From: Agrilutibacter niabensis
Lineage (GTDB): Bacteria; Pseudomonadota; Gammaproteobacteria; Xanthomonadales; Xanthomonadaceae
Length of the DNA: 64,000 bases
Reading direction: 5' to 3'
Assembly: GCF_042657165.1 (NCBI RefSeq)
Contig: NZ_JBHSNJ010000013.1
Span: forward strand, 1 to 64,000
Part shown: positions 36,169 through 44,657 of the stretch, one piece after another
Numbering within the stretch: the stretch's first letter is position 1
Layout: each line of letters starts with the position of its first letter
The notes under the pieces: model-generated
What the model saw: the letters and a program-made list of their open reading frames with translations, nothing else
The model's database searches: none
What the model was told of the DNA's origin: nothing
Translations under genes and position numbers: made by a program

Positions 36169-37095
36169 TCACTTGCGCTGCGCGTCGACCCAGTCACGGT
36201 AGCTGCGGTAATGGTGGAAGGCGAAGCCGCCGAACGCCTGCGACCGGCCGTACGCCGCCTGCGTTGCCGTGGTTTCGCGCGCCAGGTCGGCTTCACTGCG
36301 ATGGTGGAAGGTGACCTTCTGCAGCTCGTTCGGGGTCAGCTCGAGCCCGATCACCACCTGCTTGCCGCGGCGCTCCGCATAGGCGATCTCCTTCGCCGCG
36401 TGGGCGATGATGCCGTCGCTGCCGTCGGCGCGATCGCGGTAATCCATCAGTGCGACGTAGTCGTAGAGGTCGGCCAGGTGCTCGCTCGCGGGCCGCTTGC
36501 GGCCACGCCACTCCACCTCGATGCCGTCGAACCAGAACGGCATGGCGGTACCGATCACCAGTTCCTGTCGCGACGATCGCTTCATCGCCATCCATGCTGC
36601 GCTGACATCGAGGAAGTTGCGCAGCAGTTCGTGCCGGTGCGCATCGCCCCATTCGGCGAGCAGGTGCGGTTCGATGTCGAGGTTGACGCCGTCGAAGCGC
36701 GACTCGCGCGGCGCCGTACCGTTGTAGTCCAGCACGCGGCGCAGCATCGCCCGCGCCTGCGGACGCTGCGCGGGCAGGATGTAGCGCTCGGTGTTCAGAT
36801 GAGCCGACCCGAGCAGCGCATGCACCTTGAAGCCGCGCCGGTGGGCGTCGGCGATGAAGTCGCGGTAGCGACCAGGCGCCTCGGCGATCAGGTTATGCCT
36901 GCCGAACGTATCGGCGTAGAGATAGATCGTGTCGACCTGCCGCGACTGCAGGAAGGCGAATGCCGCTTCGGCTTCGCGGGGCGACTGCAGCATTTCGTAG
37001 CTGTCGCGCTCCCAGGTCCACACTGCGCGCGGCGCGGCGCCCGCGCAGCCAGCCAGCAACAGCAGGCCGGCTGCCAGCCAAGCCCGCAGCCGCAT
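36169..37095 (-). CDS. Lipoprotein with GH18-like TIM-barrel fold
   Basis: Predicted outer-membrane or periplasmic lipoprotein, last gene of the polysaccharide operon. With the ATG at 37095 the 308 residues start with a lipobox signal peptide (MRLRAWLAAGLLLLAGC). The mature part has strand-helix repeats and FDGVNLDIEP, which resembles the DxxDxDxE active-site strand of GH18 enzymes with Glu as acid. It may trim or deacetylate the secreted glycan, as PgaB does, but the substrate is unknown. Other starts at 37122, 37137 and GTG 37173 are possible. Confidence 0.65.
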   Translation of the reverse strand: MRLRAWLAAGLLLLAGCAGAAPRAVWTWERDSYEMLQSPREAEAAFAFLQSRQVDTIYLYADTFGRHNLIAEAPGRYRDFIADAHRRGFKVHALLGSAHLNTERYILPAQRPQARAMLRRVLDYNGTAPRESRFDGVNLDIEPHLLAEWGDAHRHELLRNFLDVSAAWMAMKRSSRQELVIGTAMPFWFDGIEVEWRGRKRPASEHLADLYDYVALMDYRDRADGSDGIIAHAAKEIAYAERRGKQVVIGLELTPNELQKVTFHHRSEADLARETTATQAAYGRSQAFGGFAFHHYRSYRDWVDAQRK

Positions 37096-37173
37096 TGCCG
37101 CCGTTCGGCCGGGCCGATCCATGGATGCACGCATCATTTTCTGCAGGAGGCAGCGTACTCGCCCGCGACGCAC

Positions 37174-38451
37174 TCACCAGCGCGAATACAGCCAGGCGGA
37201 GACAGCGCGCTCGTCGTAGCCATCCACGTCGTTGGCGAACCCGGCACCGAGCTTGAAGCCCCAATGCGGCGTCAGGAATTTCACGAACTCCACGCCGAAG
37301 GACGAATGACTGCTGCCGACGACGCGGCCGAAGCCGCTGTCGAACTCGTGGCTGCGCCCATAACCGCCGTTGACCTCGAAGTAGTCGTCCGCGTTGCCGG
37401 CGTAGTAGTAGCGCAGCTGCGCGCGGTGGCTGAGGCTGCCCGAGCCCTCGCCCGGCGCGTGCAGCATCCTGTAGCGCGCGTAGAAGTTTCCGAAGTAGCG
37501 GCCCACGCCGACGCCGAACATATCGGTATCGGATCCGTCGAACTCCAGGTGATCGTAGCTGCCGGACAACTCCCAGCCCTTGCCGACGCCCTGGAACAGC
37601 TCCGCGCGCCAGATGTGATCCGCGAACAGCGCATCCGAACTGTGCTGGTAGCGGAGGTTGGCGTAGGCGCGATCCCACAGGGTCACGTAGCCATCCAGCG
37701 CCCAGGCGGTGCCGTGCTCGCCAAACCGGTCCGCCTCCAGCATTTCCAGCGCCAGCGATCCGCGATCGAACTTGCGGCGCAACGACACTTCGTACTCGTC
37801 CCAGCTTTCGCGCGAGGGGTCGAAGCTGGTGTGCGTGCCACCCACGCGCAAGGCCCAGCGGAGGCCGGTCGGCAACAGCGCTTCCTGATTCGCAATGCGC
37901 TGCTGCAGGGAAGCGAGATACTCGTCGACCCGGGCCGGATCCGCACCGCGCGCGCGCGCGGCGGTGAAGTCGGCACGCGCAGCATCGTAGTCGCCGGCGG
38001 CGCGATGCGCGCGACCGAGCGCGAGCGCCGGCTCAGGATCGTCGCCGCTCAACTCATTCCAGCGCGCATAGGCCGTGGCGGCCTGCTGCGGGCGATCGCT
38101 CCACAAGTACATATCGCCCCGCGCCGACCATGCGTCGGCGTAGTCGGGATCCGCCGTGGTGACCGCGACGAGATCGGCTTCGGCCTCCGGCCAGCGCTCC
38201 ATCCAGGCATAGGTGCGACCGCGCGCGAGGCGGACGTCGGCGTTGGCCGGCGACTGCTGGAGCATCGCGGTGTACAGCGCGATGGCCTGCTCGCGCTGGC
38301 CGCTGCTGGCAAGTTCACGCGCGCGGGCGAACTGCTGGTCGTAGCTATCGCCCGCCGATGCCGCATCCTGGGCCATGGCCGCGGGGGCCATCGCGACCAC
38401 GCAGGCCAGCAGCAGCGCCCTCACGGCCGGTCGGAAAAAGCGACGACGCAT
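37174..38451 (-). CDS. TPR and YaiO-type outer-membrane beta-barrel protein
   Basis: Probable export porin for a polysaccharide. The ATG at 38451 follows GGAG. The 425-residue protein has a signal peptide (MRRRFFRPAVRALLLACVV), periplasmic TPR units (ARELASSGQREQAIALYTAM; DVRLARGRTYAWMERWPEAE) to about 175, then a C-terminal beta-barrel like the YaiO family, ending in the aromatic SAWLYSRW typical of outer-membrane barrels. This TPR-plus-barrel plan matches PgaA. It lies between the GT2 and lipoprotein genes. Confidence 0.78.
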   Translation of the reverse strand: MRRRFFRPAVRALLLACVVAMAPAAMAQDAASAGDSYDQQFARARELASSGQREQAIALYTAMLQQSPANADVRLARGRTYAWMERWPEAEADLVAVTTADPDYADAWSARGDMYLWSDRPQQAATAYARWNELSGDDPEPALALGRAHRAAGDYDAARADFTAARARGADPARVDEYLASLQQRIANQEALLPTGLRWALRVGGTHTSFDPSRESWDEYEVSLRRKFDRGSLALEMLEADRFGEHGTAWALDGYVTLWDRAYANLRYQHSSDALFADHIWRAELFQGVGKGWELSGSYDHLEFDGSDTDMFGVGVGRYFGNFYARYRMLHAPGEGSGSLSHRAQLRYYYAGNADDYFEVNGGYGRSHEFDSGFGRVVGSSHSSFGVEFVKFLTPHWGFKLGAGFANDVDGYDERAVSAWLYSRW

Positions 38452-38496
38452 GGCGCACTCCATTGTCTGCATGGCAAGAAAGCTCTGGCCCATCGT

Positions 38497-40029
38497 TCAA
38501 CCCGCCCCGTCGGGATGCTGCCGCGGCGGCCAGGCGCCGCTGGAAATCCCCGCGACGTGCGGCGCGGGTACGTCGTTGTCGTCCGGGGATCCTTCCTGCT
38601 GCCATGTCGCGTTGCGGCGGACGCGTCCCCAGCGCGAACGTCCACGCAGGCGGACCAGCCATCGCACCAGGCCCATGAGGCGCCACACCGAGGTGAGTTG
38701 GCGGTAACCGAAGTTCTCGAAGATCGCGACCAGGAACAGCTTGAACTGCTGGCCAGGACGCGGGTAAAGGTGGAACGAGAGCTCCTCCAGCACCAGCGCG
38801 TTGGCCGACAGCAGCACCCCGAGTCCGACCGAGGCGAACAGGAACACGAAGAACGCCTCCGGCGAGAGCACGCCGGCCAGGCCGAGCACGATCATCGAGA
38901 CGTAGCCCAGCACTTCGATGAACGGGCCGATGCATTCGAAGAACAGCATGAACGGGTAGGCCAGCCAGCCCACCGTGCCGCCACTGCGGCGGAACATCAG
39001 TCGCCAGTGCGGGAACAGGCTCTCGGCCAGTCCCTGTTGCCAGCGCATGCGCTGGCGGCACAGCGAACCCAGGTCTTCCGGCGCTTCGGTCCAGCAGATC
39101 GGATCGGGCACGAAGGTGATGCGGTAGGGTCGCTTTTCCTCACGCAACTGACGGTGCAGGCGCACCACCAGCTCCATGTCCTCGCCCACCGTGTCGCCGT
39201 GGTAACCGCCGGCGGCGATCACGCGCTCCTTGTAGAACACGCCGAACGCGCCCGAGATGATCAGCAACGCGTTCATCGGCGACCACCCCAGGCGGCCGAA
39301 CAGGAACGCGCGCAGGTATTCCACCGTCTGCACCAGCGGCAGCAGCTTCCTGGGCAGATCGACGTTGGTCAGGAAGCCGTCCTTCACCTGGCAGCCGTTG
39401 ACCACGCGGATCACGCCACCGGCGGCGACGGTGGTGGAGTCTTCGAGGAACGGCTGGACCACCCGCGCCAGGCTGTCCTGTTGCAGGATGCAATCGGCGT
39501 CGACGACGCAGAACAGCGGGTAGCGGGCGCAGTTGATGCCGGCATTGAGGGCATCGGCCTTGCCGCCGTTGACCTTGTCGACCAGGCGCACGTTCGGATA
39601 CGCCGGCGAGGCGTAGAGCCGGTGCACGTCCTTGGTTTTCAGGCGCTTGCGGTAGGCCTCGGGGAATTCCACCAGCGAGAACGCCCGCACCACCTCGGCC
39701 AGGGTGCTGTCGGTCGAGCCGTCGTTGACCACGACGATCTCGAAGTTCGGATAGCCCAGCCGCAGCAGCGAGCGGATCGACGAGACGATCGTGCGCTCCT
39801 CGTTGAACGCCGGCACGATGATGCTCACCGGCGGCTGGTAGGCGCGGAAGTTGTTCCACATGAACTTCGTGCCGTGCTCGTGCATGTGCCGCACGATGCC
39901 GAACATCGAGATGTAGTTCAGCGCGAGATAGGTCAGGTTGAGGACGATGAAGTAGGCGAAGAACACCCACTGCAGCCATTCCAGCATCGATACGACCGCG
40001 GGCGACAGTCCAAGCGTGCCGGCGTTCAT
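38497..40029 (-). CDS. GT2 family processive glycosyltransferase
   Basis: Predicted inner-membrane synthase of a beta-linked polysaccharide. The 510-residue protein has an N-terminal membrane segment, GT2 motifs NDGSTDS, DADC and QRMRW (QxxRW of processive enzymes), SGAFGVFYKE, and at least four C-terminal membrane segments. It resembles PgaC, chitin/NodC and cellulose synthases without a PilZ domain. The ATG at 40029 overlaps the HEAT-gene stop by 4 nt (ATGA). The sugar polymerised cannot be assigned. Confidence 0.85.
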   Translation of the reverse strand: MNAGTLGLSPAVVSMLEWLQWVFFAYFIVLNLTYLALNYISMFGIVRHMHEHGTKFMWNNFRAYQPPVSIIVPAFNEERTIVSSIRSLLRLGYPNFEIVVVNDGSTDSTLAEVVRAFSLVEFPEAYRKRLKTKDVHRLYASPAYPNVRLVDKVNGGKADALNAGINCARYPLFCVVDADCILQQDSLARVVQPFLEDSTTVAAGGVIRVVNGCQVKDGFLTNVDLPRKLLPLVQTVEYLRAFLFGRLGWSPMNALLIISGAFGVFYKERVIAAGGYHGDTVGEDMELVVRLHRQLREEKRPYRITFVPDPICWTEAPEDLGSLCRQRMRWQQGLAESLFPHWRLMFRRSGGTVGWLAYPFMLFFECIGPFIEVLGYVSMIVLGLAGVLSPEAFFVFLFASVGLGVLLSANALVLEELSFHLYPRPGQQFKLFLVAIFENFGYRQLTSVWRLMGLVRWLVRLRGRSRWGRVRRNATWQQEGSPDDNDVPAPHVAGISSGAWPPRQHPDGAG

Positions 40030-41090
40030 TGGCTCACCCCCATGTTGCGTTCGGCCATCACCTGGTCGAGGACGTCGCAGGCGAAGCGGTCGGTCTGCAT
40101 CGCGCGCAGGCGCTGCATTCCGTGTTCCTCCAGGTGCGGCAGGCGGCTGAGCGCCTGCGCGCAGCGGTAGCGGACCCACCATTGCGGATCGGCCAGCAGC
40201 GGCAGCAGCCGCTGCTCGTCGCCCGCCTCGCCCATGCGCCCGAGCGCCGCCGCCGCGTGCATGCGCACGTGCCAGCGTTCGTGCACGAGCAGCGAACGGA
40301 TCAGGTCGAGGTCGGCCGGATCGGTCATCACCTGCAGGCAGGTCGAAACCAGATGGTCGTCCGGTGGCGAGGCCAGGATGCGACGGATCACCGGCGCCGC
40401 CGCGGCCGGACTGACGTCGGCGAGGAAGCGGATCAGGCGCGGCGCGACATCGGCATTCGCCTGCAGCGTGACTTCGCTGAGCTCCTTCGACACCAGCGCG
40501 GGGTTGCCCTCGTGCAGGATCTGCGCCACGCCGCCCTGCGGCCAGTCGCTGCGTTCGACGATGTGCGGCACCAGCAGCGTCACCGCGCGCGCGGGGTCGA
40601 TGTGCATCAGCGATCGCGCGGCGCTCAGCGAGAGGATCGTGCTGCGGTCGTCGAGGTAGCGCGCAAGCTTGTCGAAGTGGGTGTGGCTCTTCACGTAGCC
40701 CAGCGCGATGATCGCCATCACGCGGTTGTGGAAATTGCCGTGGTCGATGGCGAGGTGGAGATGGCTTTCAAGGCGGATCTCGCTCGCCACGCGCTGCAGG
40801 CCGCTGTCGTCGTGGCCACCGAGCGTCTGGTGCACGTGGTTCCAGGCATCGACGAAGCCCGCCACGTCGGCACGCGGCAGCGCCGGCGGCGAGGCGCCCA
40901 GGCCCTGCGCGGCGTCCAGCAGCACCTGGTGCCATTGCGTCGCCGCGCGGATGCGGTTGCGCTCGCGGCGCATGACCATCTGGCGCATGACGATGATCAG
41001 CAGCAGCATCAGCAGCGCCATCGCGATCACGACGACGCCGAGCCAGAAGGCGAATACGACCCGCGGGTTGGCGGAAGTCAGGAAGTCCAC
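40026..41090 (-). CDS. HEAT-repeat membrane protein
   Basis: The function is unknown. Starting at GTG 41090 the protein has 354 residues with one N-terminal membrane segment (FAFWLGVVVIAMALLMLLLI) and a cytoplasmic array of HEAT-like repeats (LIRSLLVHERWHVRMHAAAAL, LADPQWWVRYRCAQALSRL). Such repeats usually scaffold protein complexes. The 4-nt overlap with the GT2 gene suggests that the two products act together. The start is not certain: an ATG at 41162 would overlap the previous gene. Confidence 0.72.
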   Translation of the reverse strand: MDFLTSANPRVVFAFWLGVVVIAMALLMLLLIIVMRQMVMRRERNRIRAATQWHQVLLDAAQGLGASPPALPRADVAGFVDAWNHVHQTLGGHDDSGLQRVASEIRLESHLHLAIDHGNFHNRVMAIIALGYVKSHTHFDKLARYLDDRSTILSLSAARSLMHIDPARAVTLLVPHIVERSDWPQGGVAQILHEGNPALVSKELSEVTLQANADVAPRLIRFLADVSPAAAAPVIRRILASPPDDHLVSTCLQVMTDPADLDLIRSLLVHERWHVRMHAAAALGRMGEAGDEQRLLPLLADPQWWVRYRCAQALSRLPHLEEHGMQRLRAMQTDRFACDVLDQVMAERNMGVSQ

Positions 41091-41148
41091 GGCACACCTT
41101 TGCTCTGTTGAAGCGGTTGCGAACGGGTTGCTCGGTTGCGTCGAAAGC

Positions 41149-42168
41149 TCAGGGAATCGCACTGGCCGCAGCGGCCCCCGCGGTGCGCGCCGGCGCGCCC
41201 TGCGGCGCCGTGGACGCGGCGCGTATCCGCTCGAGCATCTGGCGCGTTTCCGGGTTGGCGGGATTCATCGCCGCGGCACGCGCGAACAGCGTTTCGGCTT
41301 CGGGCCAGCGGCTCTGGCGATAGCGGACATGGCCCAGGCCTTCCAGCGCGGACACCTCATCGGGCTTCTGCGCGAGCACCTGGCCAAAACCCCGGTCCGC
41401 GGCATCGAGCCGGTTCTCGAAAAGGTCGCAGTAGGCGAGACCGGCCACCGCATCGGCGTCGCCGGGTTGCTGCTGCAGCACCTTATCGAAGGCCGCGCGC
41501 GCCTCGGTGATGCGCAGCAGCCGGTAGTAGTTCCAAGCCTCCACGCGCAGCACCCGCGGGGTCTTGCGGGTGATGGTGGCGAGGATGGCGAGGCTGCCCG
41601 CGTAGTCGCCGGCGTCGAACGCGGCCTTGGCGCGGCGTTCCGCCGCGTGGTCGGCGTCTGGCGTGGCATTGGTGCCGGCGAAGCTCGCCGAGTGCACGTT
41701 CGCGGCGAGGTGCGCCTGCACGTTGCGCGCGCGATGCAGGCCGAGGTAGCAATGGATGTAGGCGATGCCGTCCGCGCCGAGCGCGGCTTCGGCGGCGGCC
41801 CTCGAGTTCTTCGCGTAGTCGTTGCCGAACTTCTGCCCGAGGATGCTGCCCATCGGGAAGTTGCGCACGGTCATGCCATGGCGCGCGGCGAGCTCGCGCT
41901 CCTGCTCCAGCAGGACCCTCTCGTAGGGTACGTTGGGCTCGAGCAGGCTGATGATGGTGGTGACGCCGCGCTGCTTGAGCGCGATGAAGTCGGCCTCGAC
42001 CGGATACGGACCGAGCAGCACGTCTTCCGATGCCGTCGCCGTGCGCTCGGCGCGCCAGGGTTGCACGAAGATGCTGGCCGGATGCAGCAGCACCCACACA
42101 CCCAGCGAACCGAGAAGTGCGCAGGACACGAGAGCAGTGGCGACAGCCCGCCGGCTCGGCTTGTACAT
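41149..42168 (-). CDS. Dual-specificity-type phosphatase with TPR repeats, membrane anchored
   Basis: First gene of the operon. The 339-residue protein has an N-terminal membrane anchor (ALVSCALLGSLGVWVLL), a phosphatase-like domain with the active-site loop IHCYLGLHRAR (HC-x5-R, Cys nucleophile) and a preceding general-acid region, then TPR-like repeats (CDLFENRLDAADRGFGQVL; HVRYRQSRWPEAETLF). Fusion of a tyrosine-phosphatase-like domain with TPR is unusual. The ATG at 42168 is preceded by GGGGC. It may regulate synthesis or act on a glycan-lipid phosphate. Confidence 0.75.
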   Translation of the reverse strand: MYKPSRRAVATALVSCALLGSLGVWVLLHPASIFVQPWRAERTATASEDVLLGPYPVEADFIALKQRGVTTIISLLEPNVPYERVLLEQERELAARHGMTVRNFPMGSILGQKFGNDYAKNSRAAAEAALGADGIAYIHCYLGLHRARNVQAHLAANVHSASFAGTNATPDADHAAERRAKAAFDAGDYAGSLAILATITRKTPRVLRVEAWNYYRLLRITEARAAFDKVLQQQPGDADAVAGLAYCDLFENRLDAADRGFGQVLAQKPDEVSALEGLGHVRYRQSRWPEAETLFARAAAMNPANPETRQMLERIRAASTAPQGAPARTAGAAAASAIP

Positions 42169-42514
42169 GCAGTGCCCCGCGTGATGCGTCGCTGCACGGC
42201 TGGCGTGCGCGCGCGATTGCTGGCCATCACGGCCGGTCGGCCCCGGGCCCCCGCCCGGTCGGCCGACCACCGCCCCCTGTTGTCTTCGCCGGTGCGCTGG
42301 TGGATCCGGCAGCGCGGCGTTGGCACCGGTATGTGACGCATATCTCATGCCAAACCGGCCAAAACGCGTCCTGGCGCCCTGTCCGGCGTCCACCGCGGCC
42401 GCCCGGCCCGGCCAGAAAGTGCACATTGCGTCACATTTCGACACCCTGCCGCCGGGCCGCGGCCTCGCGCCCGTCCGCGCGGCTGGAATCGCGGCGGGGA
42501 TGGCCGCGACGGGC
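42169..42514. promoter_or_regulatory. Regulatory gap of the polysaccharide operon with CRP/Clp-like sites
   Basis: No gene is visible in these 346 bp. TGTGACGCATATCTCA (42332-42347) matches the TGTGA-N6-TCACA consensus at 9 of 10 positions and the 9-mer TGTGACGCA recurs in inverted orientation at 42427-42435. Clp, the xanthomonad CRP-like regulator, is a plausible binder. Confidence 0.45.
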
Positions 42515-43120
42515 CTAGGCGTCGTGGAATTTGCCCTTGGACACGCCGCGGAACCATTCGCGGATGCGCGCCATGTCGGCGCCCATGTCGTCGCCCAGTT
42601 CGAATACCGGGCCGATGCCGATGACCTTGTGCCCGTAGTGGAAGTAGGCCGGCAACACCGGCACCTCGGCGGCCTTGGCGATCTTCCAGAAACCGGTCTT
42701 CCAGCGTTCCACCGGCTTGCGGGTGCCCTCGGGGGCGAGTCCGTACCAGAACTTGTCCGCGCGCAGGATCATCGCCGCCGACTGGGCGACGACGCCGTGC
42801 GCGGCGCTGCGGTCCACCGGGATCACGCCGAGCTGGCGCAGCACGAAGCCCATCACCGGCACCTTGAACAACGAATCCTTGCCCAGGATCTTGATGTCCA
42901 GGCCCAGCGCCAGCTTGGCCGCCAGCCCCCAGATGCCGTCCCAGTTGGACGAATGCGGGGCGCCGATCAGCACCAGCTTGGGTAGGTCGGGGAACTCGCC
43001 GACCATGCGCCAGCCGCCCAGCCGCAGCATGCTGCGGCCGATCCAGCGGACCAGCGCATTGGGCCGCACGCGCGGCGCGTTCGGCGGCAGCGGCAGCACC
43101 GTCTGGTTGTGGTCGCTCAT
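42515..43120 (-). CDS. 1-acyl-glycerophosphate acyltransferase-like protein
   Basis: Predicted membrane-associated acyltransferase of the PlsC/LPLAT type. The ATG at 43120 gives 201 residues with HxxxxD (APHSSNWD) and PEGTRKP, the two catalytic motifs, near residues 54 and 130. The family includes lysophospholipid and hopanoid/lipid A acyltransferases, so the acceptor cannot be set. It belongs to no obvious operon. It has no strong N-terminal membrane segment. Confidence 0.8.
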   Translation of the reverse strand: MSDHNQTVLPLPPNAPRVRPNALVRWIGRSMLRLGGWRMVGEFPDLPKLVLIGAPHSSNWDGIWGLAAKLALGLDIKILGKDSLFKVPVMGFVLRQLGVIPVDRSAAHGVVAQSAAMILRADKFWYGLAPEGTRKPVERWKTGFWKIAKAAEVPVLPAYFHYGHKVIGIGPVFELGDDMGADMARIREWFRGVSKGKFHDA

Positions 43121-43208
43121 CTGCCCCGCCGGGTTTCCGTCTGCTGCCGCCATTGATCACCGGTTGCTTCGCACCGCGCCGCCCGGCGGGCGTCGCGCGC
43201 GGCTGGGA

Positions 43209-43628
43209 TCAATCCCAGTTCCGGCGCGTGCGGTCGCGTTTGATCGTACTGCGTTCCTTCTTCTCGTTGAGCCGGCGCTGTTTCGAAGCGCGGCTCGGCC
43301 TGGTGGCGATTCTAGGCACGGGCGCATGCAGGCCGGAAGCGATGAAGGCCGCCAGGCGCTCGCGCGCGTCCTCGCGGTTGCGGTCCTGGGTGCGGAAGCG
43401 TTGCGCGTTCAACACCAGCACGCCGGCGTCGGTCACGCGGCGGTCGCGCTTGCCCAGCAGGCGTTCGCGCACCGGCTCGGGCAGCACCGGCGAATTGGCG
43501 ATGTCGAAGCGAAGCTCCACCGCGGTGGCGACCTTGTTGACGTTCTGCCCGCCCGGACCGGAGGAGCGCACGAAGCGTTCGACCAGTTCGTCATCGGGAA
43601 TCGCCAGGTTGTCGGTGATCTGCAGCAT
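43209..43628 (-). CDS. arfB: Alternative ribosome-rescue factor ArfB
   Basis: Peptidyl-tRNA hydrolase that frees ribosomes stalled without a stop codon. The 139-residue protein has the catalytic GGQ loop (SSGPGGQNVNK) near residue 26 and the basic C-terminal tail (RPSRASKQRRLNEKKERSTI) that enters the mRNA channel. Length and both features fit ArfB (YaeJ). It is a single gene. Confidence 0.93.
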   Translation of the reverse strand: MLQITDNLAIPDDELVERFVRSSGPGGQNVNKVATAVELRFDIANSPVLPEPVRERLLGKRDRRVTDAGVLVLNAQRFRTQDRNREDARERLAAFIASGLHAPVPRIATRPSRASKQRRLNEKKERSTIKRDRTRRNWD

Positions 43629-43787
43629 GCGCGGGATTGTAGGGGCGCCGCGACAAACCGCGAACGGCAGCGGAGTCGAACGCGCCGCCGCGCGCGGTGT
43701 GAATCGGCGTGCGGGAACGGCCTCCCGATCATTCCCCAGCCAGACGCGCAGCGCGGTTCGGGCCGGCGCGCGGGATCGGACTTCCGG

Positions 43788-44540
43788 TCATGCCTCGAAA
43801 TCGAACAGCGCCAGCGCCTTGGCGAACTCCGCGTCCACCGGCGCGATGGCGACGATGCGCGCGCCGGTGCGCGGGTGCGTGAACGCCAGGCGCCGCGCGT
43901 GCAGCAGCATGCGATGCACGCCGAGCATTCGGAAGTTGCGGTTGTGGCGGCCGTCGCCGTGGCTGGTGTCGCCGATCAGGTGGTGGAACGCGTGCTTGAG
44001 GTGGCGGCGGATCTGGCGGAAGCGGCCGGTCTCCAGCTGCGCGCACAGCAGCGCATAGCGCGAACTCTCGAATCCCTGCGAAGGCAGCGCCAGCTCGCAG
44101 GTCGCCAGCCGCGTGAAGCGGGTGACCGCGGGTTTCTTCTGCGGCTTGCCGGGACCGCCGTCGAGCGGATGGTCGACGACGAAGCGCTCTTCCGGCCAGC
44201 CGCGGCACACCGCCCAGTAATCCTTCTCCACGTCGCGCGACATCACGACCTGCCCCATCTGCGAAGCGCTGTCGCGATCGAAGGCGAGCAGCAGGCAGCC
44301 GCTGGTCGCGCGATCAAGCCGGTGCACGAGGAAGATCGGCCGCCCCAGCTGTTCGCGCAGGCGGTCGGCGAGGAAGTCGGACTCGCCGCCGGCGAGCTTG
44401 CTGTCGTGGACCATCAGGCCGGCGGGCTTGTTGACCACCGCGAGCGCGTCGTCGGCATACAGCAGCTGCAGCGGCGCGGCCGCCTCCAACGAAACGACGT
44501 CCGGCGAGACAGCGTCCGGCGATGGCGTGGGCTCGGTCAT
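43788..44540 (-). CDS. truC: RluA-family pseudouridine synthase, TruC-like
   Basis: Predicted tRNA pseudouridine-65 synthase. The 250-residue protein has NKPAGLMVHDS, the catalytic segment HRLDRATSG with Asp, and RFRQIRRHLKH followed by IGDTSHGDGRHNR. Absence of an S4 domain and the HGD-R-N pattern fit TruC better than RluC/D. The RNA target is inferred. It is divergent from the M16 protease gene. Confidence 0.8.
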   Translation of the reverse strand: MTEPTPSPDAVSPDVVSLEAAAPLQLLYADDALAVVNKPAGLMVHDSKLAGGESDFLADRLREQLGRPIFLVHRLDRATSGCLLLAFDRDSASQMGQVVMSRDVEKDYWAVCRGWPEERFVVDHPLDGGPGKPQKKPAVTRFTRLATCELALPSQGFESSRYALLCAQLETGRFRQIRRHLKHAFHHLIGDTSHGDGRHNRNFRMLGVHRMLLHARRLAFTHPRTGARIVAIAPVDAEFAKALALFDFEA

Positions 44541-44657
44541 GTTCCTGGCAACGTGGCTGCGACGGCGCGGCGACTAGAATCGCCTTCCCGGATCGCCATT
44601 GTCGCCGACGCGGCACCGCCGGTCGCGGGGCCATCCTCATTCGACGGGAAGGATTCC

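Noticed and set aside
36211..40170. 1319-codon open frame antisense to the polysaccharide operon
   Set aside because: It runs opposite to four convincing genes and has composition typical of high-GC antisense frames (His/Arg/Gln-rich, no domains).
43629..43787. Possible tRNA or small RNA gene between arfB and the pseudouridine synthase
   Set aside because: No cloverleaf, T-loop sequence or terminator could be found.
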